This document shows, piece by piece, positions 15,953-24,626 of a stretch of DNA of 59,658 bases; positions within the stretch are counted from its first letter, which is position 1, and each line of letters starts with the position of its first letter. The DNA lies in NCBI GenBank assembly GCA_020848635.1, contig JADLHS010000241.1, forward strand, positions 1-59,658, given 5' to 3'. The notes beneath the pieces are model-generated. The model did not search any database. It had not been told where the DNA came from and saw only the letters and a program-made list of their open reading frames with translations. Source of the stretch: Limisphaerales bacterium (GTDB taxonomy: Bacteria; Verrucomicrobiota; Verrucomicrobiia; Limisphaerales; JADLHS01). The translations under genes and the position numbers were made by a program.

Positions 15953-17979
15953 GGCGATAAAGCGGGGTGTGGGTGGATAAGTGGAACGTGATTGGTTGAT
16001 GAATAAACCGGAGAGCTTTTTGCCGGGACGACTTCGACTGACTTGCGTTCGTGTGGTTCAAGTTCTTCGCCCTGCCGTACCAGGCGAAAGCTGTTGGATA
16101 CGACCAACAGCGAACCGGACACATGGAAGAGGGCCGCCACGATGGGGCTGATGTAGTTCATCGCTCCCAACGCCATACCGCCGACCACAAAGCCGAGCCC
16201 GAGGAGGAAATTCTGGTTGATCACGCGGCGCGTTTCGCGTGAGATCTGCACCAGAAACGGCAGCCGACGAAGGTCATTGTTCATTAGCGCAATGGTCGCA
16301 CTGTGAATGGCCACTTCGCTTCCTGCCGCGCCCATGGCAATCCCGAGGTCGCCCGCAGTCAACGCGGGGGCGTCATTCACGCCATCACCCACGACGGCCA
16401 CGCGATAGCCCTTGGCGCGGGTTTGGCGGACGAAGTCCACCTTGTCCTGCGGGAGGCAATCACCCACGACTTCGTCGCAGCCAAGCTCTAGCGCCACGCG
16501 GGCGGCAACGGGTTGCCGGTCGCCACTGACCATCGCGATGCGACGCACGCCATTCAATCTGAGTTCGGCCAGCGACTCCTTGGCTTCGCCGCGGGTTTGG
16601 TCCTGCAAGCCCACCCAGCCGATGCATTGGTTGTTCCGTGCGACGAACATCAGACTCCAGCCTTCAGCCTCGTTCAGGTCCACCGACTTTAGAAAATCCC
16701 CGTCCACACCATTGTCCTGAAGCCATTGCGCCCGTCCGATGACCACCTTGTCGCCGGCCAAATTCGCCTGGATGCCGCGCCCGGCGGTTTCGGCAAAGTC
16801 CGTTGCTTCGATGAGTGGAACGCGGGTTTCCGTCGCCAGTTGGACGAGCGCCCTGGCGGCGGGATGGTTGCTGTATTTTTCCGCCGAGGCCGCCAACCGC
16901 AGCAACTCCGCCGGAGTTGCCTTTCCCAGAGGCGCGAGCCGGCTGATGGCCAGTTTGCCAGTGGTCAGCGTGCCCGTTTTGTCGAAAACAAATGCGTTCA
17001 CCTTGGCTGCCAGTTCGAGGTCACCCACGTTTTTGATGAGGATGCCCAACCGGGCCGCAGCGGATAGTGCCGCGACCATTGCCGTGGGGGACGCCAAAAC
17101 AAAAGCGCACGGACACGAAACAATGAACACGGAAACCACCCGGTTCAGATCGTGCGTGAACATCCAAACGAGACCGCCGATGCACAACACCAGCGGGGTG
17201 TAAAAGCCCATGTATTGATCCATAATGCGGACGATGGGCAGTTTCGTTTTTTCGGCAGCCAGAATCAGATCGCGCACGCGGCCCAGCGTGGTGTCCTGTC
17301 CGGCGCGTGTGACGCGAATATCGAGCACGCCTGTCAGGTTGGTGGTTGCCGCAAACACTTCGTCGCCCGTTTTCTTATCCACCGGCAATGATTCGCCGGT
17401 GATGTTCGCCTGATTGAACGAGCCTTGTCCGTTCAAGATGATTCCGTCCGCTGCCACATTGTCGCCGGGGCGAACCCGGATGATGTCACCTACGGACAAT
17501 TCATGCACAGCCATTTCCTGTTCGTCACTGCCAGTTACGCGCCGCGCCTTGGTGGGTGTGAGCTTGATGAGCGAATGGATGGAAGCCAACGCGCCTTCCG
17601 CCGTGCGGGTTTCGATGATCTGGCCCAGCACCATGAAGAACGAAACAATGCCAGCTTCCTGAAAATGCCCCGAGGCAAACAACGCCATCACCGCCAGCGC
17701 TACGAGGACGTTGGTGTTGAACGAACCGACCCGCAGGTCTTTGAACGCAACGCGAACGATAGGAAACCCGAGGATGAACGCACCCGCCATCGCACTGAAT
17801 CCGGCTACTGCCTCATTGTCCATAAAGAACCAAGCCACTAGGAACGAATTGAACACCAGCACCAAGCCGATCACCGTATGAGCCAATTGCGCCTGAACGT
17901 GCGAGTGGTGCTCCCCGCATGCACACGCGCCATCGTGCTCGTGCTCGTGCAAGTGTTCCGTGTGGGAGGCAACTCTCAT
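15949..17979 (-). CDS. P1B-type heavy-metal-translocating ATPase
   Basis: 676 aa. His/Cys-rich N-terminus (HTEHLHEHEHDGACACGEHH) instead of an HMA domain, actuator TGES (194-197), SCPCAF with the CPC metal site (289-291), DKTGTLTTGKL (Asp333), SNHPAA (the HP motif of P1B ATPases), GDGVNDAP (~557), and a TM8 reading FHVSGSLLVVSNSFRL. It exports a soft or divalent metal (Zn, Cd, Co or Cu; not resolved). The C-terminal tail ends LIHPHPALSP, which looks like read-through into a short repeat-derived sequence. Overlaps at both ends place it within the coupled gene train. Confidence 0.93.
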   Translation of the reverse strand: MRVASHTEHLHEHEHDGACACGEHHSHVQAQLAHTVIGLVLVFNSFLVAWFFMDNEAVAGFSAMAGAFILGFPIVRVAFKDLRVGSFNTNVLVALAVMALFASGHFQEAGIVSFFMVLGQIIETRTAEGALASIHSLIKLTPTKARRVTGSDEQEMAVHELSVGDIIRVRPGDNVAADGIILNGQGSFNQANITGESLPVDKKTGDEVFAATTNLTGVLDIRVTRAGQDTTLGRVRDLILAAEKTKLPIVRIMDQYMGFYTPLVLCIGGLVWMFTHDLNRVVSVFIVSCPCAFVLASPTAMVAALSAAARLGILIKNVGDLELAAKVNAFVFDKTGTLTTGKLAISRLAPLGKATPAELLRLAASAEKYSNHPAARALVQLATETRVPLIEATDFAETAGRGIQANLAGDKVVIGRAQWLQDNGVDGDFLKSVDLNEAEGWSLMFVARNNQCIGWVGLQDQTRGEAKESLAELRLNGVRRIAMVSGDRQPVAARVALELGCDEVVGDCLPQDKVDFVRQTRAKGYRVAVVGDGVNDAPALTAGDLGIAMGAAGSEVAIHSATIALMNNDLRRLPFLVQISRETRRVINQNFLLGLGFVVGGMALGAMNYISPIVAALFHVSGSLLVVSNSFRLVRQGEELEPHERKSVEVVPAKSSPVYSSTNHVPLIHPHPALSP

Positions 17980-18206
17980 GGCGATCCGGTTTGTGGGGAT
18001 GATTGGTGGCCTGCTGCTGCTTCGTGCGCTGGTCGCCCATGTACGCGTTCATAAGCACGGCAAAATGGGCACAGTCTGGCCTCGACGTGCTTTACCAACC
18101 AGAATGCGAGTCCGCGTTGCTGTCGTCGGGCGCGCCGGCAGGCCAGACAGTTCGCGCAGACCTTGGCCAGGGCTCTGTCGAATGAGGATGGATTGCGGGT
18201 GCTCAT
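17976..18206 (-). CDS. Small cysteine-rich (zinc-ribbon-like) protein
   Basis: 76 aa starting at ATG 18206. Two cysteine pairs: C17-x2-C20-x2-C23 and C46-x2-C49 (RLCPFCRAYERVHGR), with basic residues between. It resembles a compact metal-binding ribbon; I recognise no named family. The gene overlaps both TrmO and the P1B ATPase by 4 bp, so it is translated with them; a metal-chaperone or sensor role for the ATPase is a guess. Confidence 0.65.
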   Translation of the reverse strand: MSTRNPSSFDRALAKVCANCLACRRARRQQRGLAFWLVKHVEARLCPFCRAYERVHGRPAHEAAAGHQSSPQTGSP

Positions 18207-18697
18207 GTTGATTTGCTTTCGGCAACTTTTGTGAACCGGTCATCGGCAATTCGTGAACCACGAGCATGGGCATACCACCCAACACGCTCGGCCGCGAATG
18301 CGTCGAGATCAGGCACGTTGGGTTTGATGTCGAGCAATGGTGTGCCATCCAGCACGTCCAAATCAGCCACTCGGAGCAGCGCCCCTTCGACCGCCAACAA
18401 GCGCACGCAGGAGAGACCAATAGGATTGGGCCGGCTCGGGGCACGGGTAGCGAAGACGCCGTGCGACTGCGTGTCGCGATAGGGAACGACCTCCAGCCGC
18501 GCCTCCCCAGCCCGATCACACCAGAACAACAGCCAGATGCGCTCGAAGCCCGCGAGGTCCCGCAAGCCCGGCGCGAACTCAGGAAGCACTTCCACCCTGC
18601 CCTCGACGCCGGCCGCCCAGCGCGGTTGGATCGGCGTGCCTTCCGCCTCGCGGTGTGGCGAGTGAATCAGGCCGATGGGTTTTAGTTCGGGTTTCAT
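18203..18697 (-). CDS. tRNA (N6-threonylcarbamoyladenosine-N6)-methyltransferase TrmO-like (YaeB/TsaA domain)
   Basis: 164 aa. TsaA/TrmO signature: IGLIHSPHREAEGTPIQP at the N-terminus, HGVFATRAPSRPNPIGLS (the R-P-NPIG motif) in the middle, and LLDIKPNVPDLD near the end. In E. coli this enzyme methylates t6A37 of tRNA-Thr(GGU) using SAM. The E. coli protein has a longer C-terminal domain; this is the short archaeal-like form, whose substrate may differ. The start at ATG 18697 overlaps the racemase stop; a longer frame upstream has no homology. Confidence 0.82.
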   Translation of the reverse strand: MKPELKPIGLIHSPHREAEGTPIQPRWAAGVEGRVEVLPEFAPGLRDLAGFERIWLLFWCDRAGEARLEVVPYRDTQSHGVFATRAPSRPNPIGLSCVRLLAVEGALLRVADLDVLDGTPLLDIKPNVPDLDAFAAERVGWYAHARGSRIADDRFTKVAESKST

Positions 18698-19443
18698 GCG
18701 TGAAGGGCTTCGTTCGCTTGCGGCTGCAAGGCATATTCCACCGCGGCGAGCGCGTGTAATCGGGTGGTCTCGAAGAGCGGCACGTGCGTATCTCCGGCAT
18801 CGAGGAGCAAACCCAGCTCCGTGCATCCCAGGATGATTCCTTGGGCGCCCATCTCAACCAGCCGGCTCATGATGCCGGCCAGTTGCACTTTTGACTCGGG
18901 CCGAATCGTGCCGACGCAGAGTTCCTCGTAAATGATTCGATGCACGTTGGCCCGGTCCTCGGGGTTCGGAATCACAACCTGCAATCCGTGCTGGTTGGTC
19001 AGGCGGTCTCGATAGAAACCGTCCTCCATCGTAAATCGCGTGCCCAACAATCCCACCCGCTGAAGGCCGGCCTGCTTTACCTTCTCAGCGGTGGCATCGG
19101 CGATATGCAGAAGCGGAATGCCGATGCCGGCCTGAATCAAAATGGCCAGCTTGTGCATGGTGTTGGTGCAAATGAGCACGAAGTCCGCGCCGGCTTTCTC
19201 AACACTTTGAGCCGCACTCGTCAGGAGTTGAGCGGCCTCCGCCCACTGCCCCTGCCGTTGCAACTCCGCCACCTCCGCAAAGTCCACCGAGTAGAGCACG
19301 CATTTGGCGGAATGCAGCCCGCGCAGCTCGTCTCTCACCGATTCGTTGATGATCCGGTAGTATTCCAGCGTGGATTCCCAACTCATTCCGCCAATCAGTC
19401 CAATCACTTTCATACGCATTTGTTGAGGAGCCATTTTGGTCAC
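18694..19443 (-). CDS. Aspartate/glutamate racemase family protein
   Basis: 249 aa. Start region VIGLIGGMSWESTLEYYR and the two catalytic-cysteine motifs ICTNTMHK and LGCTELGLLL are those of PLP-independent aspartate racemases (YgeA type). It would interconvert L- and D-Asp or a related acidic amino acid in the cytoplasm. The annotated start is a GTG at 19443 overlapping the deformylase stop; ATGs at 19434 and 19413 are alternatives, the latter giving MKVIGLIGG. Context gives no specific substrate. Confidence 0.85.
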   Translation of the reverse strand: MTKMAPQQMRMKVIGLIGGMSWESTLEYYRIINESVRDELRGLHSAKCVLYSVDFAEVAELQRQGQWAEAAQLLTSAAQSVEKAGADFVLICTNTMHKLAILIQAGIGIPLLHIADATAEKVKQAGLQRVGLLGTRFTMEDGFYRDRLTNQHGLQVVIPNPEDRANVHRIIYEELCVGTIRPESKVQLAGIMSRLVEMGAQGIILGCTELGLLLDAGDTHVPLFETTRLHALAAVEYALQPQANEALHA

Positions 19444-20042
19444 CGCCGCGGGTTGGGGCGGGACCGGTGTTTACGTTGTTCAATCAGTTTCGTGGGCAGT
19501 TCCAGCGGACAGTGCTGGCACTGATCCGTCTCATGTTGCTTGTAATCGCAGATCAACACGCCGTTGAGATGATCCAGTTCATGTTGAAGCACCCGCGCCC
19601 AGAGTCCCACTGCGCCAAAACTCCGCCGCTGGCCGTGCTGGTCGTAACCGGTCACGCGGATGCGTTCCGGTCGCCGCACGTTGACCTGAACGCCGGGCAA
19701 GCTGAGACAACCCTCGATAAAGTCGCGCGGCTCCGTGGAATCCTTCACCTCCAGATTGGCCAACACCAATGGGTGATCTTGGATGCGGGAGACGATCAAT
19801 CGGTGGCGGAGGCCGACTTGTGGCGCGGCCAAGCCGATGCCCCGGTGGTGTTGCATCAGGGATAACATTTCATCCGCGAGATCGCGCAACGCGCTGTCGA
19901 ACGTTTCCACCGGCTGACAAACGGAGCGCAGGACCTGGTCGGGATAAAGCACCAGACTCAGCCGGGGGATGAATGACTGGTTCTCCAGCGCCTCGTCCAC
20001 GAGGTGCGTATGATTGCCCGCGTTGGAAGTTGGGGAGTTCAT
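19440..20042 (-). CDS. def: Peptide deformylase
   Basis: 200 aa. All three deformylase motifs: GIGLAAPQVG (68-77), EGCLSLP (110-116) and QHELDHLNG (HELDH 154-158, metal ligands). It removes the formyl group from nascent N-terminal methionine. Unusual features: a ~25-residue N-terminal extension and a C-terminal tail holding CQHC and many basic residues, beyond the ~170-aa core. Its place among metallocofactor genes rather than next to fmt suggests a secondary deformylase. Confidence 0.92.
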   Translation of the reverse strand: MNSPTSNAGNHTHLVDEALENQSFIPRLSLVLYPDQVLRSVCQPVETFDSALRDLADEMLSLMQHHRGIGLAAPQVGLRHRLIVSRIQDHPLVLANLEVKDSTEPRDFIEGCLSLPGVQVNVRRPERIRVTGYDQHGQRRSFGAVGLWARVLQHELDHLNGVLICDYKQHETDQCQHCPLELPTKLIEQRKHRSRPNPRR

Positions 20043-21061
20043 GGTTCAGAAGAGGACGACAACCTCCCAGCATCGCGCGTCGGAGTGACGATTCCGGGGG
20101 AGACAGGGGCGCGGAGACCAGTTGCATCGTGAGGCTCGGCGGATGAGACGTTTTTGCTGAATAAGGCGGGCCGCTGATGATGGAGCACCAAGCTGCCCAG
20201 CGGCCAACCAAGGCTCTGACTCAACACTTCGCATTTGATTTTCAGCAGGAAGAAGATGTGTTTGCCCGGATCGGTGAGGCTTTCGTAGTTGCCCTGACCC
20301 TTGGCAATGATCAGATCCGCGGCGGCAAACCGCTCACGGAAAGCCGGGGAACAATCTTCCAGCACAGTGCCCGGGGCGTCCGAGCCGTTGGAAATGATTT
20401 CACAGTAATCGGGCAAGCCGGCCTGTTCAGCGTCGGCCAGGGTGGCGTCGTTGAGCACGGGGCTGCCGCGCACGGCGACGACGAACTTGCCCAGCGGCAA
20501 CTGCGCGAGCAGGTCGCGGTCGAACACAATTTCGCCCGCGTTGTCCGCCAGATACAGAATGGAGCGCGCGCTGCGGATGGCTTCGGCAAATTCATCAATC
20601 GAGCCACGCAGCGGGGCGGACAGCGCGCCTTCGAACGCCGTGCGCACGCTGGCGGCATCCAACTGCGTTTTCGCCCCCACGTCCAACAGATTGCCGACGA
20701 TGGCCACCCGCACAGCGGCATCCAATGGCGAGTGCGCCTGCCGGAAAATGGTATGCCACATCGGATACAAATGGGCAGCCTGCTGGTTCATCCGTTCCTT
20801 GATGGCGGCGTAAGGATCAGAATTGCCGGTCAATTGGCGGATGAGCCGATGCACCTGTTGTCCCAAGACCGGGGGCGGGAGAGTCCAATCCAATTCGCTC
20901 ATCAACCGCAACACCCGGCGGAGCACCTCGAAGCCGGCTTCCGTTTCCACGCCGGAGAACGCAATCGCCTCCCGCGCCTGGCGGAGCATGCAGGGCACGC
21001 ACTCCAGATGTGGCACAAGCCCGATTTCACCCGCTGCAGTTCTTGACGGATTGGTTTTCAT
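20039..21061 (-). CDS. DUF89 / ARMT1-like protein
   Basis: 340 aa from ATG 21061. Family signs: N-terminal ECVPCMLRQAREA (CPxC-like pair), the central LYLADNAGEIVFD metal-site motif, VVAVRGSPVLNDATLAD, and LIIAKGQGNYESL. DUF89 proteins are metal-dependent hydrolases proposed to act as damage-control phosphatases on sugar or cofactor phosphates. The C-terminal ~45 residues are low in family similarity. It overlaps both neighbours by 4 bp. Substrate unknown. Confidence 0.85.
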   Translation of the reverse strand: MKTNPSRTAAGEIGLVPHLECVPCMLRQAREAIAFSGVETEAGFEVLRRVLRLMSELDWTLPPPVLGQQVHRLIRQLTGNSDPYAAIKERMNQQAAHLYPMWHTIFRQAHSPLDAAVRVAIVGNLLDVGAKTQLDAASVRTAFEGALSAPLRGSIDEFAEAIRSARSILYLADNAGEIVFDRDLLAQLPLGKFVVAVRGSPVLNDATLADAEQAGLPDYCEIISNGSDAPGTVLEDCSPAFRERFAAADLIIAKGQGNYESLTDPGKHIFFLLKIKCEVLSQSLGWPLGSLVLHHQRPALFSKNVSSAEPHDATGLRAPVSPGIVTPTRDAGRLSSSSEP

Positions 21062-22221
21062 GGCCGGACAACTGGTTGGTGCAAACTCATGCGGTCGCCC
21101 TGGCGACTGGCATGCTTCGCACCCTGCTTTGCTAAATCCTTTCGCGGGCGGTGACAAATCCAGCAAAGGCCGTCCGCGCTGAAAATCTCAGAGTCACGAA
21201 TGCCGACCGTTTTGCCGGGGTGATTGGTTCGCCGCTCCATCGAGTTCCGCCACGGTTTGGTTTTGCGCTTGGTGAACGCGCCAAAGGGGATAACGCCGAC
21301 GACGTCTTCGCCGGGATTCACCTTCGCGCGGACATTCAGATCGTGCACGATTCCATTCGTCCGGGCTCGAATTGCCGCGCGCTCTTCGCTCAATGGATTC
21401 TCAATCGTGGCGAGGAGCTGACCTTTGACGACCGCCTGGCCCAGCGCCACGTGCTGAATCACCAGTCCTTCGATAGGAGCAGGTATCGCCAGATTATCCC
21501 TTCCGGGGAGGAAGAACTGATGTCGGGGCAGGACAAGTTTTCCGGGCAACATTCCTTTGAAGACCAGCAGATTTCGCAGGCCCGTCAGGCCTTTTTCAAT
21601 CAGGTGCTCCCACAAGACCGTCCCCCCGCCAACCTCCACGTGGAAGAAAGGCCGCCGATAACGCTTTCTGGCTTCGATGCTGAGTATACCGTGGTAACCG
21701 GGCGGGAGCGTGGTCTTCATGATGATCTCCGTCCCGAACGCCGCGCCGATGTCGAGCAACTCCGGGTCATGCACGCGTGCATGTGGCAACAGCACACTGC
21801 CCCTTCCCGAGTCGTGAAGATCCACCCCCCAATCGGCGGCGGCCGCCAGCTCGGTAAAGATGTAATAAGCGAACCGTTCACTGAGTCTTCCCTTGGGGTC
21901 GCCGGGGAAACAGCGATTCAAATCCCGGCCGTCCTCGGGCACGGTGCGGCTGCCGGCGTGAAATCCCGAAACATTCGCAACGGGGACAATCAGCAACCGA
22001 CCGGTCAATTGCTTCAAATCAAGTTCCTGCACAAACCGGTGCAGCAGGGCGATGGCGTGGACCTCATCCCCGTGAATGCCAGCGCTCAGCAACGCCGTCG
22101 GCCCCGGCTGACGCCCGGACGCCACCCAAACCGGCAGGTCAACCTGCCGGGCACCGCGACTGATGCGAACGGTGGATCGAACCAGCTCTCCGGGTCGGGA
22201 TTTAGGGGTTCGCGGTTTCAT
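21058..22221 (-). CDS. Succinylglutamate desuccinylase/aspartoacylase family protein
   Basis: 387 aa from ATG 22221. Zinc carboxypeptidase-like motifs: SAGIHGDEVHAIALL (H-xx-E zinc ligands), EDGRDLNRCFPGDPKG (the DLNR-FPG motif) and WGVDLHDSGRG (third zinc ligand). The C-terminal part contains the usual beta domain (PIEGLVIQHVALGQAVVKGQ). A further ~60-residue tail carries a CWICHRPRKDLAKQGAKH stretch, possibly metal-binding, that I do not know from the family. It would deacylate an N-acyl amino acid. Overlaps with both neighbours indicate coupling. Confidence 0.82.
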   Translation of the reverse strand: MKPRTPKSRPGELVRSTVRISRGARQVDLPVWVASGRQPGPTALLSAGIHGDEVHAIALLHRFVQELDLKQLTGRLLIVPVANVSGFHAGSRTVPEDGRDLNRCFPGDPKGRLSERFAYYIFTELAAAADWGVDLHDSGRGSVLLPHARVHDPELLDIGAAFGTEIIMKTTLPPGYHGILSIEARKRYRRPFFHVEVGGGTVLWEHLIEKGLTGLRNLLVFKGMLPGKLVLPRHQFFLPGRDNLAIPAPIEGLVIQHVALGQAVVKGQLLATIENPLSEERAAIRARTNGIVHDLNVRAKVNPGEDVVGVIPFGAFTKRKTKPWRNSMERRTNHPGKTVGIRDSEIFSADGLCWICHRPRKDLAKQGAKHASRQGDRMSLHQPVVRP

Positions 22222-22910
22222 GAACTTGCGCTTGGTCCGGGATGCCCGGGTCGAGGTTTCCGATTCGCCACCCCACGCGCCGGGCTTTTCGCCCTGGCTC
22301 GTCGGGCTGGCGGGGTTTTTATTTTTGTCGGTTTCGATTTCTTCGAAAAACCTGGTCGGGTTGCGGCCCGAACCTTTCGGGGCGCGTGAAGCACGCAAAA
22401 TTGTTTCGCCCCTGACCTTCCCGATTTCTCCGGCTTCGGGGTGATGCAGCCCGGGCAGCCCAACCCGGGCATGTGTCCGCTGAAAAAGGCCACGCCGGCC
22501 CGTTCCGAGTGCGTGCGCAGAAACTGCTCGACCAGCATGGCCTCCAACTGCCGCGGCGCGTTGGTCCCACTCAGAAACGCCACGGCCCCGCGGTTCGCCT
22601 TGACTGACGGCAAGAGCGAGGTGACGGCGGCAAGGGTTTCTCGCGGTAGCGTTGCACTGCAACTGGCGGCCAGGAATACCACCTCAATGCGCGGCGCCGG
22701 CCTTCCCTCGTCACGGTGGCGAAGTTCTTCGAGCCGCTGATAAGCGCAGGCCATGCGCACGCTGCCACCAAGGCGGCTCCGGATCCGGCCGAGCAAACGT
22801 TCCACCCGCTGGCGAGCCCGCAGACCGTCATGCACGACCAATACGTGCAGCGGCTCCGAACGGTCGCGTCCGGTTCGCTGCAACTGGCCGAGGAGGGTGG
22901 CGTTTGTCAT
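22218..22910 (-). CDS. Hypothetical protein with basic tail
   Basis: 230 aa, no family recognised. The N-terminal ~150 residues look like an alpha/beta domain (HVLVVHDGLRARQRVERLL, IEVVFLAASCSATLP) with a mid-region GHMPGLGCPGC cysteine motif. The last ~60 residues are rich in Lys, Arg, Pro and Ala. It lies 31 bp after thioredoxin and overlaps the aspartoacylase-like gene by 4 bp, so coding status is supported mainly by context. The first part could be a receiver-like fold without the phosphorylation site. Confidence 0.55.
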   Translation of the reverse strand: MTNATLLGQLQRTGRDRSEPLHVLVVHDGLRARQRVERLLGRIRSRLGGSVRMACAYQRLEELRHRDEGRPAPRIEVVFLAASCSATLPRETLAAVTSLLPSVKANRGAVAFLSGTNAPRQLEAMLVEQFLRTHSERAGVAFFSGHMPGLGCPGCITPKPEKSGRSGAKQFCVLHAPRKVRAATRPGFSKKSKPTKIKTPPARRARAKSPARGVANRKPRPGHPGPSASS

Positions 22911-22941
22911 GGGACTTCAATGGCTGCCGATGTTTCGCTGG

Positions 22942-23265
22942 TTACTTTGCAATCTTCTCAATCGCCTCAATCAAGTTCGCACTCGAATAGCTGCCGACAA
23001 ACTGGTGCACAATCTTGCCGTTCTTGAAAAGCACCAGGGTGGGGATGCTCTGGATGCCAAAGCGAACAGCCAGTTTCTGCGCATCATCCACGTTGACCTT
23101 GGCAACGGTCGCCTGACCGGCGACGCGGCGGGCGACTTCCTCCAAGACCGGCAGTTGAATCTGGCACGGGCCGCACCAAGGCTCCCAGAAATCCACCAGC
23201 ACTATTTTTTGTTTGAGGGCGGCATGAAAGGACTTGGCGTCGAGTTGAACAATCAATTCGCTCAT
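22942..23265 (-). CDS. trxA: Thioredoxin
   Basis: 107 aa, standard length. Active site WCGPCQ (Cys31, Cys34), cis-proline motif SIPTLVLFKNGK. It acts as a general disulfide reductase. It overlaps the radical SAM gene by 4 bp, yet a TGTAAC-type promoter element lies 75 bases upstream inside the radical SAM 3' coding end, so it probably has its own redox-stress transcript as well as read-through from the long operon. Confidence 0.93.
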   Translation of the reverse strand: MSELIVQLDAKSFHAALKQKIVLVDFWEPWCGPCQIQLPVLEEVARRVAGQATVAKVNVDDAQKLAVRFGIQSIPTLVLFKNGKIVHQFVGSYSSANLIEAIEKIAK

Positions 23266-24329
23266 GATGCCTTTCCCCGGTTTTTCCGGTGCTTACGAGG
23301 ATCCAACGCGGAGGCTCGTGGCCTTGGTAGGTCTATCTTAATTGAGCCGCGACGCTCGAAAACGTTACACGATCCAACGCGCGTGGGCTTGGAGGCGGAG
23401 GGTTGCGTCGGGTGATAATAAACCTGGTCACCGCGCTTTTGACTGACGACCTGCCCTCCCGCTTGCAGGTCTGCCAGGTGCTTCGCCGTTTCGATGGGCC
23501 TCATGGCCAACCCGGCGGCCACGTCCGCTTCGGTGCAGGGACGCCGCCGCAGCAGTTCCAGGATTGACTGTTGATTGGCGTCAGTGGTGAAACGCTTTCC
23601 CTGCTGGTGATACTCGGCAACAACCTCAGCCTTGGGACTGAACACGCCGGCAATTTGGTTCAGCCGGGCCTGCGGCACCGCCATGGCGAAGTCTTCGGCC
23701 GGCGGACGCACAGCCGTGTTTAACTGCACCCTGTCCGGGCGAATGCGCCGGGTCCAATCCGCGAGTTGACGAACTTGCGGCGGCAACGAGGTGTAGCCGT
23801 CGAGCAGCATCACTTCGAGCCAATACTTTCCGGTGAATTGGCGACGAAAGGCCTGCAACCCTTCCACGAGTCGCTCGAAGGTGATGTCTGGATGCGGGCG
23901 GTTGATGAACTCGAACCGCTCCGCATCCGGCGCGTCGAGCGAGGGCAACACCACATCCGCCAACGCCACTTCCTCGCGCACTTCTTTCTGCCAGAGCATC
24001 GAGCCGTTGGTAAGCACCGCCACCGGCACCGCGGTCATGGCCTGGATGTGTTCGATGATTTCACCGAGCCGCGAATGCAATGTCGGTTCGCCCGACCCGC
24101 TAAGCGTGATGTAATCGGGCCGGCAGTTGAGCTTCTGTTTCAACTCGTCCAGCACGGCATCCATCAGCACCCACTCGCGGCGTTTGATCGTCCGGCAGGT
24201 GGTGTGGCCCAACTGACAGTAAATGCAATCGTAGCTGCACGTCTTGAACGGCACCAGGTCCACCCCCAACGAGCGGCCCAACCGGCGGGAAGGCACGGGA
24301 CCGAAGATGTGATTGAGGGTTTCACTCAT
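23262..24329 (-). CDS. Radical SAM protein with C-terminal winged-helix-like region
   Basis: 355 aa. The [4Fe-4S] SAM motif is CSYDCIYC (Cys31, Cys35, Cys38), followed by the GSGEPTLH glycine-rich SAM site and VAVLTNGS. Residues ~245-310 (LELLRRRPCTEADVAAGL...) resemble a winged helix. The final ~45 residues are basic and unlike the family and coincide with promoter copy C, so the tail may be shaped by the regulatory DNA. The substrate is unknown; such proteins are called only radical SAM in databases. It follows the zinc-ribbon gene by 5 bp. Confidence 0.87.
   Translation of the reverse strand: MSETLNHIFGPVPSRRLGRSLGVDLVPFKTCSYDCIYCQLGHTTCRTIKRREWVLMDAVLDELKQKLNCRPDYITLSGSGEPTLHSRLGEIIEHIQAMTAVPVAVLTNGSMLWQKEVREEVALADVVLPSLDAPDAERFEFINRPHPDITFERLVEGLQAFRRQFTGKYWLEVMLLDGYTSLPPQVRQLADWTRRIRPDRVQLNTAVRPPAEDFAMAVPQARLNQIAGVFSPKAEVVAEYHQQGKRFTTDANQQSILELLRRRPCTEADVAAGLAMRPIETAKHLADLQAGGQVVSQKRGDQVYYHPTQPSASKPTRVGSCNVFERRGSIKIDLPRPRASALDPRKHRKNRGKAS
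23340..23369 (-). promoter_or_regulatory. TGTAAC-N17-CTCRRT promoter-like element, copy C (internal, thioredoxin)
   Basis: Minus strand: TGTAAC, 17-bp spacer GTTTTCGAGCGTCGCGG, then CTCAATT. It lies within the last 110 bases of the radical SAM gene, 75 bases before the thioredoxin ATG (23265). The coding location makes it the least expected of the five copies, but spacing and extension match exactly. Confidence 0.6.
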
Positions 24330-24334
24330 GGCAG

Positions 24335-24580
24335 TCAGGCATCACAAGCGGACGAGCCACAGCGCGAATTCCGCCCGCAACAAGTCGTGCCGGTCTGTTC
24401 CAGCGAGCACGATGACCCGCCAGAGCCGCCGCCCTTAAGGATCAGGCCGGCGCCGGCACCGATCAGCCGCCGCACGGGACGCCCGCATTGCGGACACGCC
24501 TTGAGCGGCCTGGCCGACATGCTTTGGGATTTCTCGAAATGGTGGCCGCAGCTCCCACACTCATATTCATACGTTGGCAT
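24335..24580 (-). CDS. FmdB-family zinc-ribbon protein
   Basis: 81 aa. FmdB/CxxC regulator signature: PTYEYECGSCGHHFEKSQS and a second pair in CPQCGRPVRRLI, together one zinc ribbon. The C-terminal half is a Gly/Ser/Cys-rich tail (SCSLEQTGTTCCGRNSRCGSS). These are small putative regulatory or metal-binding proteins; the tail's many cysteines could hold metal. 5 bp separate it from the radical SAM gene. Confidence 0.88.
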   Translation of the reverse strand: MPTYEYECGSCGHHFEKSQSMSARPLKACPQCGRPVRRLIGAGAGLILKGGGSGGSSCSLEQTGTTCCGRNSRCGSSACDA

Positions 24581-24626
24581 GTATCATTTTCTTTCTTTTG
24601 CTTTTGAGCATCGGTTGCCGCTCAGG

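Noticed and set aside
15949-16000. Possible repeat element encoding HPHPALSP at the ATPase C-terminus
   Set aside because: Only one copy is seen in the window, so a repeat family cannot be shown from this sequence.
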